Positions 1-8,661 of a stretch of 64,000 bases of DNA are shown here, piece by piece. Origin of the DNA: an uncultured Mediterraneibacter sp. Its GTDB lineage: Bacteria; Bacillota; Clostridia; Lachnospirales; Lachnospiraceae. Both the position numbers and the translations under genes were made by a program. Where the stretch lies: contig CAKRDD010000002.1 in the NCBI GenBank assembly GCA_934309345.1, forward strand, positions 1 to 64,000. The letters are read 5' to 3'. Every line of letters starts with the position of its first letter. Positions within the stretch are counted from its first letter, which is position 1. The notes below the pieces were generated by a model. That model worked only from the letters and a program-made list of their open reading frames with translations, was not told the origin of the DNA and made no database searches.

Positions 1-215
1 TTTTCATCTGAATCTATCATAGTATACATTACTTCATATTCCTTTTTTTCAATATGGTTCATATATTCCATAAGTGTATCTTCTGGTGATTCCGTTATAG
101 TCCCTTTTAATAAAATACCTCCTGAAACAGCAATTACTGTTATAGCCACTATCAGCCCAAAAATCTTACAAATGTAAGATTTTTGGGTGTTTTGCTTTTT
201 TCGTTTTCTTTTCAT
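1..215 (-). CDS. MecA-like penicillin-binding transpeptidase, N-terminal part (cut by window edge)
   Basis: Reading leftward from the ATG at 215 gives at least 71 codons that leave the window. The start has an AAAGGGG ribosome site 6 bases upstream. The protein begins with a basic stretch (MKRKRKKQ), then one membrane anchor (about residues 17-37), then SPEDTLMEYMNHIEKKEYEV, which resembles the NTF2-like N-terminal domain of MecA/PBP2a-type class B penicillin-binding proteins ('PxxxLxxYmxxIxkkdYekMY'). Such proteins cross-link peptidoglycan outside the membrane and often have low beta-lactam affinity. The transpeptidase domain lies outside the window, so the assignment rests on the N-terminus alone. 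Its promoter carries a BlaI/MecI-like palindrome (see 252-280). Confidence 0.65.
   Translation of the reverse strand, partial: MKRKRKKQNTQKSYICKIFGLIVAITVIAVSGGILLKGTITESPEDTLMEYMNHIEKKEYEVMYTMIDSDE
156..187. repeat. 32-bp perfect palindrome inside the start of the MecA-like gene
   Basis: Two 15-base arms (156-170 and 173-187) are perfectly complementary around a two-base AA spacer. The centre is TTACAAATGTAA, the same TACA-N2-TGTA core as the promoter operator at 255-266, and the flanking AAAATCTTACA is shared with it. It could be a second repressor site or an RNA hairpin early in the mRNA. Confidence 0.6.
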
Positions 216-251
216 AGATACCCCTTTCTTCTAATTATTCTATTTTTCAAA

Positions 252-280
252 ATCTTACACCTGTAATATTTAAAAGTCAA
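252..280 (-). promoter_or_regulatory. Promoter of the MecA-like gene with overlapping BlaI/MecI-type operator
   Basis: On the minus strand TTGACT (275-280) and TAAGAT (252-257) are separated by exactly 17 bases, about 40 bases before the ATG at 215. The palindrome TTACACCTGTAA (255-266, read on the plus strand) overlaps the -10 box. It has the TACA-N2-TGTA core of BlaI/MecI operators. A repressor bound there would block the polymerase. No blaI/blaR gene is in the window. Confidence 0.6.
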
Positions 281-451
281 GTAAAATATTATGTTTTAAA
301 AGAATACTTACTTACATAATTTTTTTGACTTTTATATTAAATCAAATCTTCACCATTAACAAATCCATACGATTTTAATAATTCTTTATCTTCTGAATTC
401 CTTTCTTGCCTTAGATTAATATTATTGGGGATAATATCCGGGCATGAAAAT

Positions 452-486
452 AGCCAGGTGATTCCTTGAGTTGGAACCATCTGACT
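452..486 (-). terminator. Hairpin terminator after the KAP NTPase operon
   Basis: On the minus strand a 14-bp imperfect stem with G-U pairs (473-486 pairing with 452-465, loop of 7) is followed by ATTTTCATGCCC. It lies just past the stop at 502. It is homologous to the terminator at 10453-10489, including the trailing TTTTCATGCCC. The rest of the 216-501 interval holds only the PBP promoter; I see no gene there. Confidence 0.6.
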
Positions 487-501
487 ATGTAGATTTTATT
501 T

Positions 502-2142
502 CTATTTTTTTACTATTTCTTCGACCAAAACTTCTATTCTATGTCTTGACATATGATCACAATCTTCTTTTATTTTTTTACAATACTGCAAGAATTTTTC
601 AGCATCTGAATGATACAAAACATACATAATATTATAACACGTATGATATCTATCCTCATCCACATTGTCTACTGGAAAAGAAATTTTATTATACAAATTG
701 TCTATCTCTGATATGATAATATCATGATAATAACTACTATCAAAATTATTTCTAAGTTTATATGAATACTCATAAGCCTTTTTCCCATGAGTTGTTTTTT
801 TCAAATATCCCACATATGTCTCTATTAAAAATTTCATCATCTCTTTATTTTCTTCTTGATATATTCTTTTTATCTTTTCCGATGACATGTGAAACAAATC
901 ATATGAATACGATAGCATTTCCTCTTTCCCATCTAAGACAGTTTTTTCCAGCATTTCTTCTAAAATATTTCTATATTCTGATAAAACACTTTCATTATTT
1001 TCCTCTAAAACATCACTCCAAACAACATACGCATCTGCAAATTCATTTAATTCTGCCAAACTCTTTGCTTCAAGCATTTTCTCTCTTAAAATAGGTAATA
1101 CACTCCTTATTTCCTCATCTGACTTATAATAATTAGACTTACCTCCCGAATTAAGAAATATCTTGTATTCAGCATCCAATTGGTCTACATTTAGTACCCC
1201 TTCTTCATAATATTCCAATAGCATTTCTACTAAATTTCCACTGCATTTTATTCCATAAAGATATCTTCCAATTCTATGCCGTAGTGTATTTCCAATAGTA
1301 CTTACCATTTTTTCTACAGAATCGGTATTATTGGAATTAGCTTCTTTATAATACAAGTTATCTATACTCTCAACAACAATAGCAAAACATATCAACCTTA
1401 ATTCTTCTAAAAATTGCTCACTCATATCACTTTTACAAAACAATTCTACATCTTCAAAAAATCGTTGAGCCTTTTCAAGTGTCCGTAAATTTTCTACTTT
1501 ATGAATATTCAAGAATTTTTCAACAAAGTCTGCATGGATATTCATTTTACTCCATGTCACTTTCTCTGCACGTTCTGTAATATGATATATTCTTTCAATG
1601 ACCTTTTCATTATACTTTTCAAATACAACTTTTTTATCCGATTGTATTTCATCTGTATTCGCAATCACAATAACTTTTACATAATTACATTGCTTGAGTT
1701 CTTCTATAATTCCAAATATATCTTCCAAATTTATGTCATCACTCATTCTTTCCAAGTCATCTATTACAATAATATGAACAGAAGTAAACTCTTTTGACAA
1801 TAATAGAAACATTTCTCTTTCATTGACTATACTTTGTACTGCTTCCTTTGTCTGACCAACTTTATCCCAGATTTTTGATGCGCCATCTAAAATATTATTA
1901 GCTATTTCACCTATTTTCCCACCAATATTATTCTTTAAAGCCAATTGAAATAAAGCTTCATGATATATTTGCCTAGTGTCTTTCAAACCAAACATTGATA
2001 TTTTACAAACATTGGGATTTGCTTCTAATGCCTCATTTACCGCATAAGATTTTCCAATTCCCCATGTTCCATCAAATAAAATTGCTCTATACGGTAGATG
2101 ATCTATGTCACTGATTATATTTTTTATATTATCTGCTTTCAT
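502..2142 (-). CDS. KAP-like P-loop NTPase, third gene of the RloA/RloB operon
   Basis: A protein of about 546 residues with a Walker A motif (GTWGIGKSY, near residue 25) and a Walker B motif (HIIVIDDLERM, near residue 125). Next comes IVIANTDE, a sensor-like strand, and then a long helical C-terminus without recognised motifs. This layout fits KAP/STAND-related ATPases, many of which occur in phage-defence loci. The reading frame can be opened from a GTG at 2157, but the ATG at 2142 is better placed: GGGGTGGAAAG ends 7 bases before it, whereas the GTG lies inside that ribosome site. It starts about 36 bases after the rloB-like gene and probably shares its transcript. The specific role is inferred from context; it could be a third defence component or a separate gene. 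Confidence 0.6.
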   Translation of the reverse strand: MKADNIKNIISDIDHLPYRAILFDGTWGIGKSYAVNEALEANPNVCKISMFGLKDTRQIYHEALFQLALKNNIGGKIGEIANNILDGASKIWDKVGQTKEAVQSIVNEREMFLLLSKEFTSVHIIVIDDLERMSDDINLEDIFGIIEELKQCNYVKVIVIANTDEIQSDKKVVFEKYNEKVIERIYHITERAEKVTWSKMNIHADFVEKFLNIHKVENLRTLEKAQRFFEDVELFCKSDMSEQFLEELRLICFAIVVESIDNLYYKEANSNNTDSVEKMVSTIGNTLRHRIGRYLYGIKCSGNLVEMLLEYYEEGVLNVDQLDAEYKIFLNSGGKSNYYKSDEEIRSVLPILREKMLEAKSLAELNEFADAYVVWSDVLEENNESVLSEYRNILEEMLEKTVLDGKEEMLSYSYDLFHMSSEKIKRIYQEENKEMMKFLIETYVGYLKKTTHGKKAYEYSYKLRNNFDSSYYHDIIISEIDNLYNKISFPVDNVDEDRYHTCYNIMYVLYHSDAEKFLQYCKKIKEDCDHMSRHRIEVLVEEIVKK

Positions 2143-2178
2143 ACTGTATCTTTCCACCCCTATTTTTCATCTAACAAC

Positions 2179-2880
2179 TTATTTTCCATCATCATTCCGA
2201 ATATCATCAATAATCCGACCAATATTACATGTAATCTGTCCCTTACACTGATGAATATCCTCATTGATTTTCTTTTCCTGTTCAATAGCAATCTCTATAT
2301 TTTTCGCCAGTTCTCCAATCGCAGCATTTTTCTTCGGATTGATTCCTGTTCTGGCAAGTAACAACTTATAGATAAATGTCTGATGTCCATCTTTTTCATT
2401 CTGGATAATCTGTTCAGCATTTGGCTCAATATCATCTTCGTATGAATTTTCATAATGTAACAACAGAAATAATTCAAATGCCGGATTACTAACCGCTAAT
2501 ATATTCTTCTTTTCACCTTCAGCTACCAATTCATCATAATCAAGTACCTTCTCTTCAAAAATGTCTCCATCAAATACAACAATCATCTTATCCCGTTCTT
2601 TATCAAACGCTATTTCTGGATTTTCTTTCTGATTTTCTGCAAACTCAATCAAACGTCTTGGAAATGAAATGTCCCTGTCTCCCTCTGTTTTTTCAAGTAA
2701 CCGGATATCGATCAATGGATGAATATTTAACTCTTTTCGGATATCAATTAACTTTTTGAAATACCATGTTTCAGTATTTGCACCCTCACATATGAAAAAG
2801 TACTTACGATAAGGCTCAATCTGTTCTTCTTCATCTGTAGTTCTACTATTCCAATTCGTATAACTTCTTACTGGAGCCAA
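2179..2880 (-). CDS. rloB: RloB-like TOPRIM-fold protein
   Basis: A 233-residue protein with the RloB family pattern: FFICEGANTETWYF (residues 28-41, acidic residue E32), VVFDGD (about 101-106) and SNPAFELFLLLHY (131-143). RloB-type proteins have a TOPRIM-like fold with acidic metal-binding residues and are presumed nuclease or RNA-processing effectors. The start is a TTG, but an AGGAGGAG ribosome site lies 5 bases before it. The gene begins 2 bases after the end of the RloA-like ATPase, so translation is probably coupled. RloA/RloB pairs (also AbiLi/AbiLii and the related PARIS AriA/AriB) are anti-phage modules. Defence activity here is inferred, family assignment is firm. Confidence 0.8.
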   Translation of the reverse strand: MAPVRSYTNWNSRTTDEEEQIEPYRKYFFICEGANTETWYFKKLIDIRKELNIHPLIDIRLLEKTEGDRDISFPRRLIEFAENQKENPEIAFDKERDKMIVVFDGDIFEEKVLDYDELVAEGEKKNILAVSNPAFELFLLLHYENSYEDDIEPNAEQIIQNEKDGHQTFIYKLLLARTGINPKKNAAIGELAKNIEIAIEQEKKINEDIHQCKGQITCNIGRIIDDIRNDDGK

Positions 2881-2882
2881 GG

Positions 2883-4238
2883 CTACTCCTCCTCTCTAAA
2901 GTCAAATGTTGAAAATACTGGTATCGCACCATACCTGCCTTCCAGATATGCCTTGCTCAACACTTTATCGTATCTCTCCTTGAAACGATCTAAGGAATAA
3001 ATAGAGCTTGCATTTTCTGCGTTACGTTCTACAAACCAGATTTCATCCCTTCTAAAAATAGCCTGATCCATAATGGATGATTCATGTGTAGTGAACAATA
3101 GCTGCATACGCTGCTCATCATGTAGCTGCATAAACAATTGCAAAAATCGTTCTGTCAGCTTCGGATGTAAGCTTCTCTCCAATTCATCCACAACATAAAG
3201 AACATCTTCTCGTTTATTCAACAGCATATCCATCAAATCGAATAATCTTCTTGTTCCATCAGACTCTTCATCAAAACCGAACTCATAAAATGACTTATTA
3301 TGATGCAATCGGATTGTTGTGACCTTCGGTTCAGAATGTCCTTCAACTTCGATATTAAAGAAAGTTTCCTTCGACCTCATTGTCATTCTGAATGATGGTT
3401 CTTCCTGCTCTTCCATTCTATTTTTTACATGCTGCATCATCTTATCAAATACTGATTTCGGCAATGCATTTGATAACTCATCCAATGTAATTTCTTCAAT
3501 TTTTACCTGGCTGATGCCCGTATCAAATGTTTTGATCAATTTGTTAATCAGCTTCAGCGAATTATCATCATAATAATATTCCAAATCAATCAATGGCGTA
3601 TCCGGTGTGATAATCGAAATATGATTCTGAATCCAATCATATACATCCCGGAAGAACAATAATTTAGATCGTGTGCTATATTTTTTTCCACGATTCATTT
3701 CTGTCAGGAACAAAGATGTTTCATTTCCTTCAAAATCATCTGCATAGGTTTCAAATTTATTTTTTTCTGTGTTTATCAGCGTAATACCATCATTTAACGC
3801 CGGACGTTTGCTTCCTTCTCGTTCAAAGAGACATTTTGCTGAACCATTCTGATATAATTCATATAACCATTCTCCGGTTACTTTTCGTCTGCTTAAAACT
3901 GCGGAAAAACCATAGGCATAAAATTTGTCACCTACAGTAATCTGAATTTCAAAACTACTTTCTCGTTCCTTATTCTCCTGCCGATTCTTACAAAACATCT
4001 GTGTAGCTTCTATCGGAATACCTTTGCAGACACTGTCTTTAAAAAATTTAAAGAACAATGCCAGATTGGTCTTCCCAGATGCATTTGCTCCATAAACTAC
4101 TGCATATTTTAATAACTGGGTACTTTTTATCTTTAACCTGTGATTTGCATTTGTTCGTATTTTATTTGAGGAAATCATTGTCAGCTCTGCTGCTTTATCA
4201 AAAGATTTAAAATTTTCAACACTTACTTTTACTAACAT
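2883..4238 (-). CDS. rloA: RloA-like AAA15 family ATPase
   Basis: A 451-residue ABC-like ATPase of the AAA15/RloA type. It starts with the typical MLVKVSVENFKSF strand, has Walker A GANASGKT (residues 50-57), a Walker B VLYVVDELERSLHP in the C-terminal third, and the H-loop LLFTTHESSIMD. Such ATPases act with a TOPRIM partner as sensor and regulator; the partner gene follows directly (RloB, 2 bases apart). The gene has its own promoter (4259-4287) and a GGTGGAGGTG ribosome site 9 bases before the ATG, so the three-gene set reads as an independent cargo cassette set between radC and the penicillin-binding protein gene. Confidence 0.85.
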   Translation of the reverse strand: MLVKVSVENFKSFDKAAELTMISSNKIRTNANHRLKIKSTQLLKYAVVYGANASGKTNLALFFKFFKDSVCKGIPIEATQMFCKNRQENKERESSFEIQITVGDKFYAYGFSAVLSRRKVTGEWLYELYQNGSAKCLFEREGSKRPALNDGITLINTEKNKFETYADDFEGNETSLFLTEMNRGKKYSTRSKLLFFRDVYDWIQNHISIITPDTPLIDLEYYYDDNSLKLINKLIKTFDTGISQVKIEEITLDELSNALPKSVFDKMMQHVKNRMEEQEEPSFRMTMRSKETFFNIEVEGHSEPKVTTIRLHHNKSFYEFGFDEESDGTRRLFDLMDMLLNKREDVLYVVDELERSLHPKLTERFLQLFMQLHDEQRMQLLFTTHESSIMDQAIFRRDEIWFVERNAENASSIYSLDRFKERYDKVLSKAYLEGRYGAIPVFSTFDFREEE

Positions 4239-4258
4239 TCTTATACACCTCCACCTTT

Positions 4259-4287
4259 ATTATATGTTTTACTCTTCTCTCAGTCAA
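4259..4287 (-). promoter_or_regulatory. Sigma-A promoter of the rloA-rloB-KAP operon
   Basis: Minus-strand TTGACT (4282-4287), 17-base spacer, perfect TATAAT (4259-4264), about 20 bases before the rloA ATG. The leader RNA must be very short. Confidence 0.75.
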
Positions 4288-4395
4288 TGTAAATTTCTTA
4301 TTTAGAGATTTTTTCGTTATATATTGTTTCTTTTTCTATTTTTAACAATTTTATTTTGAGTTATGCATATAATATCAATGTATAAGTCAGCTTTT

Positions 4396-4427
4396 TGTAG
4401 CGACACTATTTTACTAATGCCGCTACA
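4396..4427. repeat. Inverted repeat between radC and rloA
   Basis: TGTAGCG (4396-4402) pairs perfectly with CGCTACA (4421-4427) over an 18-base loop. It lies 43 bases past the radC stop on the minus strand. No U-run follows, so a terminator role is only possible. Confidence 0.35.
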
Positions 4428-4469
4428 TGAAATATTACAATAAATAAAAACTTCTAATTCTTTTTTCTT

Positions 4470-4943
4470 CTATCTCTCCCAGTCCATCCTTCCTGTCACA
4501 TTCAACATCTTTTCTTCTCGGAAGCTGAGCATCTTTCCATTTGTTCCACCGACAATGATATGATCCAGCAATTCTATTCCCAGTAGCTGTCCGCACTTCT
4601 GCAGCTTTTTCGTAACGATCATATCCTCTTTTGACGGTTTCACATTGCCACTGGGATGATTATGAAGTCCAATGATTGCAGAAGCATTTGCCAGAATACT
4701 GCTCTTAAAAACTTCTCTGGGAATTACCAAAGATGCATTGATCGTTCCAACACTGACCAGATTCATATTGATTACCTGTCCATTATTTTTCATATTCAGG
4801 ATGCAAAATACTTCTCTGTCGTATTGAGATAACTCCTTCGCCATCAATTCTACAACAGCCTGTGGACTGTCCAATGTCTGCTCACTATAAAGAGATGGTT
4901 CTTTTACCAGACGGATATTTACAACTTCCAATTCATTCCCCAT
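4470..4943 (-). CDS. radC: RadC/JAB-domain protein of an integrative element
   Basis: A 157-residue protein consisting of the RadC (MPN/JAB) domain only, without the N-terminal helix-hairpin-helix part of chromosomal RadC. The metal-site motif is clear: GLHNHPSGNVKPSKEDM (near residues 95-111), with an upstream glutamate in the FKSSILANASAIIGL region. Short RadC proteins like this are standard cargo of ICEs and phages in Clostridia. The function is unproven; a zinc-dependent hydrolase acting on DNA or on protein conjugates is possible. The start overlaps the preceding small gene by 11 bases. Confidence 0.8.
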   Translation of the reverse strand: MGNELEVVNIRLVKEPSLYSEQTLDSPQAVVELMAKELSQYDREVFCILNMKNNGQVINMNLVSVGTINASLVIPREVFKSSILANASAIIGLHNHPSGNVKPSKEDMIVTKKLQKCGQLLGIELLDHIIVGGTNGKMLSFREEKMLNVTGRMDWER

Positions 4944-5058
4944 TGTTCTGATCTCCTTTTGGAAATTCTACAACCAGAAGAACATTACTCTTTGAAGATT
5001 CCACATATGATTTCAATTGTGATAATGTCATTTCCAAATATTTAGGTTGTTCCACCAT
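4933..5058 (-). CDS. Small protein of 41 residues between ORF104 and radC
   Basis: ATG at 5058 with the ribosome site AAAGGAG 7 bases upstream; stop TGA at 4933-4935. The sequence begins MVEQPKYLEMTLSQL and ends with LLVVEFPKGDQNNGE. It overlaps the end of the 104-residue gene by 17 bases and the radC start by 11 bases, the tight packing of real co-translated genes. It is soluble, without recognised domain. It belongs to the element's adhesin-radC gene string; the function is unknown. Confidence 0.65.
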   Translation of the reverse strand: MVEQPKYLEMTLSQLKSYVESSKSNVLLVVEFPKGDQNNGE

Positions 5059-5356
5059 AATCTGCTCCTTTCGTTTCTTCCCTTGCTTCTGTTTTCTCTG
5101 ACAAATAGCTTATCACTTTGTTTGCCTTAATGCTTTTCTGTAACTCACTGATAATGCACAGATCTGCTACATTCACTCCCGGCAAAGCAAGCATCTCATC
5201 CATCGTCATATTGACAATCTCTTTCTCCGTTCCGTATCCGGCATCAAATAAACGCTGTAATACTTTTATTGCTTTCTGATTCTTTCCCATTTCAATATCA
5301 AAGGGCAGCTTATCGCCGCCCTCTGTTTTACTCCTCCTCTTCTTTCTTTTCTTCAA
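5042..5356 (-). CDS. Hypothetical 104-residue ICE protein
   Basis: Very basic N-terminus (MKKRKKRRSKTEGG), then a helical region (residues 25-90) with the pattern IVNMTMDEMLALPGVNVADLCIISELQ. That pattern recalls helix-hairpin-helix-like folds such as the C-terminal domain of RNA polymerase alpha. I do not recognise a named family. It overlaps the real, frame-corrected end of the adhesin gene by 29 bases and the next small gene by 17 bases, so it belongs to the adhesin-radC operon. Confidence 0.6.
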   Translation of the reverse strand: MKKRKKRRSKTEGGDKLPFDIEMGKNQKAIKVLQRLFDAGYGTEKEIVNMTMDEMLALPGVNVADLCIISELQKSIKANKVISYLSEKTEAREETKGADYGGTT

Positions 5357-8300
5357 TTCCTAATCTCTTGATCTGTTTCTTTTTATTCCAAATACGAACT
5401 CCTGTGATTCCTGCTGCTGATAATACCAGAATGGCTATCCATAAAACTGCTTTTGCAGTGTCTCCTGTTTTCGGAGGGTTACTGGTTTTTGTAGTAGTAC
5501 CCGGTGTCTCTGGGGGTTGGTGTTTCCGGTACTTCTTTGATGGTTACAGTCTGACCTTCATCGTTGATATCCTTATGCTCTGTTACCTTTTTCGGTTCTT
5601 CCGGATTTGTCATATCATACAGTTCTTCAAAGGTTACAAGCTGCTTTCCTCCAAGAGTGCTGCCGTCGAAAGTAAACTCAATCTGCACTTCCATGTTTTC
5701 CTTATCCGCTGTAAATTCATAATCATTGGTAACTTCTTTGCCATCAATGAGCAGCTTTGCATTTTCTTCCTTAATCATCTGCCAACCAGACAACTTGTAG
5801 TTCGTACCAATTTCCAGTCCTTCTAAAGTAACCGTATCCACGAGCGTCAGATCTTTTCCGGCTTCGATTTCTTTCTTGCCATTCTGATCAGTTGCTGTGG
5901 TATGAATCAAAATCTTTCGCTCGGTAATCAGGACTGTCTGACCTTCATCATCAATGTCCTTATGCTCTGCAACTTTTACAGGTTCTTCCGGATTCTTCAG
6001 ATCGTATAATTCTTCAAATGTAACCAGATTCTGTCCGCCAAGTTCTGATGCATCAAACATATAAGAAATTTCTACTTTCATTTTTTCATTGTCAGCAACA
6101 AAGGTATAATCACTCTCCACACGCTTTCCATCAATGAGCAGTTCTGCATTTTCCTCTTTCAGCATCTGCCAGCCTTTTAACTGATATTTTCTTCCTTCTT
6201 CCAGACCGTCCAGCGTAACCGTATCTACAATCGTTACTTTCTTTCCTGCAACAATTATTTTTTCGCCCGTTTCTTTATCCGTTGCTGTTGTATGAATAGT
6301 AATCTCTTTTTCATACTCATCGGTCAGTGTTCCAAGGTCGATTGTTACTTTATTTCTGCTGACAACAACTTCAAATGCTGGAATCAATTTCATACCTTTG
6401 TTGGATTCACAAGCTAACTCCTCAATCTCATAAGTGTCATAAAGTAATGCACCTTTACTGTCATCCGGCTCAGAAGTTCCGAACCAGATACCGTCCTCAC
6501 TTGTTTTCCCGACATTTGTATTTTTCTTATGAGACGCCCAATCGGAAACGGTTGAAAACTGACCATTTTTATCTGTCACTACGATATGGCTCTCACCGGT
6601 TGTCTTGCTGGTAATTTTGAATGGTACATTAGCCAGTCTCTTATGTTTACCTGCTCCAATCTTGACTCCTTCCAGATCTCCACGTTTAATCTGGTTGTAA
6701 ATGGAATGGCTTTCGTCTGTTAAATTCACAATTTTTCCATTTTCCGTAATCGAAAATTCAATTGCTTTTGCTCCGTCAGTCAGATAACCTTCCGGCGCTT
6801 TGGTTTCTTCCAGTTTGTATTTGCCATATGGAAGTAAATCTGCTGTCGTTGTTGCAATTCCGTCAATCCCTGTCTGAATTGTCTTAACTGTCTCATTTTT
6901 CTTGTACAGTTTTCCTTCTACCAGAACCGGATTCTCATTCAGAGAAATAATTGCAAATGCTGCATCTTTTAATGTGGCACTTCCCTGTGCTTTGGTTTCT
7001 TTTGTCTCCAAATCACGTTTTTGAATCTTCACACCACCTCGAATTACCTGATCAGATACGGAATACTGGTTGCTTCCGGAAAGAACTGCAAGTTCTCCGT
7101 CCTCTGTGATCTGTGTCAGATACATTCCTTTTATCTGTTCTGTACTGTCTCCTGCCTGCATATAAGCTCCGTCCAGTAAATATCCGTCTGGTGCTTTTGT
7201 CTCCTCAACAGTCAGTGTTCCAAGTGGTAATACGTTTTTTTCATTCTGGGTGTAAAATGTATCTCCTGATACTTTGTAAGCATCTGCCAGTTTTGTCACA
7301 TAATGAACAGTTCCATTACTGTCTTTTTCAGCTACCGTCTTTGTAACCCAGGTACGTGTTGCTCTCTCTGGTAAATTGTCTTTTGTATAAAGTCCGTCAT
7401 AATAATGCCAGGTAAATTCTGCTCCTGTCAGTGCTGCATTACCCTGTGCGGTTGCTTTTCCCGTCTCCATATCAATCTTGAACAGGTCTACCAGTGTCTC
7501 TGTCACTTTCGGAACATCGGAAACATTTAATACGGCTGTTTTTCCGGCTTCAACCTTCAGACTGTGTACTGTCGTATCCAGCTTATATCCCTTCGGTGCA
7601 GAAAGCTCTTTGATGTAAACATTCCCTGCAGTCACTTCAACCTCATTTGTCTCACCATTCTCATTTGTTGTAAGTGTTCCAATCTGATTGCTGCAATTCT
7701 GGTCTGAGAATATGCCAAAGATTGCTCCGGCAATGGTATACATTGCATTTCCATTTGTGACAATCTCATTTGCGGTTGTCTTTTTTACTTTCGCATTTCC
7801 GACATTCAGTTCTGCCCAAAACTGTCCGAGATCCTGTCCCTCTCCAGTATAGATATATCCTCCACATTTATACCGACCTTTGTTCGCCTGTACAAATGCT
7901 CTCGCTCCTGCATACACTTCATTCTGAATATCCTGTGAAATCTCAGAATATGCAGCTCGTACATTATCACACTGCCAGCCTAAATACTCACTCAGTCTCT
8001 GCCATACCACACACTGTTCCAACAGATATCCCTGATTCGCATTCAGGTTACTGTGACTGCCTCTATACTGTTTTACATACTCCAGTGACAATGCCACATC
8101 TTCGATCTGTGCAGCACTCATACTGGAACTTGCATCGTGTCTAGTTTTATACCCATTTTTGAATCCAGTGTTAATATCTACACAATAGGCCGTTTCGCCT
8201 TCTACTCGCATGTGACCTTCATTGAATGTCGAATGAATGGTTCCATCATTCATCACATGTTCAATATATCCGACTCTCTCTGAGGATTCCGTCCAATACT

Positions 8301-8397
8301 GTGTTTCCGCTGCTTGAACCGATGTGATCGGTAATGCAGTTAAAATCGTGGTCAGGGCAAGAATCCCTGTACACACTCGTTTCCATATATTCTTCAT
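5328..8397 (-). CDS. Thioester-domain/VaFE-repeat sortase-anchored adhesin, frameshifted before the sorting signal
   Basis: The uninterrupted frame gives 972 residues (8397 to 5479). In order: signal peptide (MKNIWKRVCTG to VQAAE, residues 1-31); a thioester domain with YCVDINTG and NQGYLLEQCVVWQ supplying the Cys and Gln; SpaA/Cna-B-like domains (about 240-690) with repeated 'APxGYxLD' motifs; and two VaFE repeats (about 695-960), each with 'TVDTVTLxGLExGxxYxLxGWQM' like text. It stops at PTPRDTGYYYKNQ. Removing one G from the run of five at 5512-5516 restores the frame through ETPGTTTKTS, the sorting motif NPPKTGDT, a membrane helix and a KKKQIKRLG tail, ending at 5328. So wall anchoring depends on one base: sequencing error, decay or slippage. 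The AAAGGA ribosome site is about 10 bases upstream. It probably mediates cell-cell or host contact during element transfer. Confidence 0.85.
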
Positions 8398-8586
8398 TTT
8401 CTACAATTCCTTTCTTTTCAATCAAAAAAGACGTCCGTCTGGAACGCCTGCCGTTGCTTTATGCTGTTTGCTCCCTGCTGTCATGCAGGGTATGGGAATC
8501 TCTGACCTGCCGAAAGAGAAGAGGTTCCCGGCTCCTTATTGTCTTTTCGGCTGGTAATCTGCTGGTAAACCAAAGGGGTAGGGTGT

Positions 8587-8595
8587 GGGGGGGGG
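8587..8595. repeat. G9 homopolymer upstream of the adhesin gene
   Basis: Nine consecutive G residues in the 264-base gap between parB and the adhesin, about 190 bases before the adhesin start. The same gap has two hairpins (CCCTGC/GCAGGG at 8473-8490 and a 10-bp stem at about 8491-8526). Long G runs are slippage-prone; a role in expression is speculative. Confidence 0.4.
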
Positions 8596-8661
8596 AAACA
8601 CAAAAAGACTGATTTCTCATTGACCGCCAACGGATAGACTTCTCCCTTGGTGTCAAAATGC

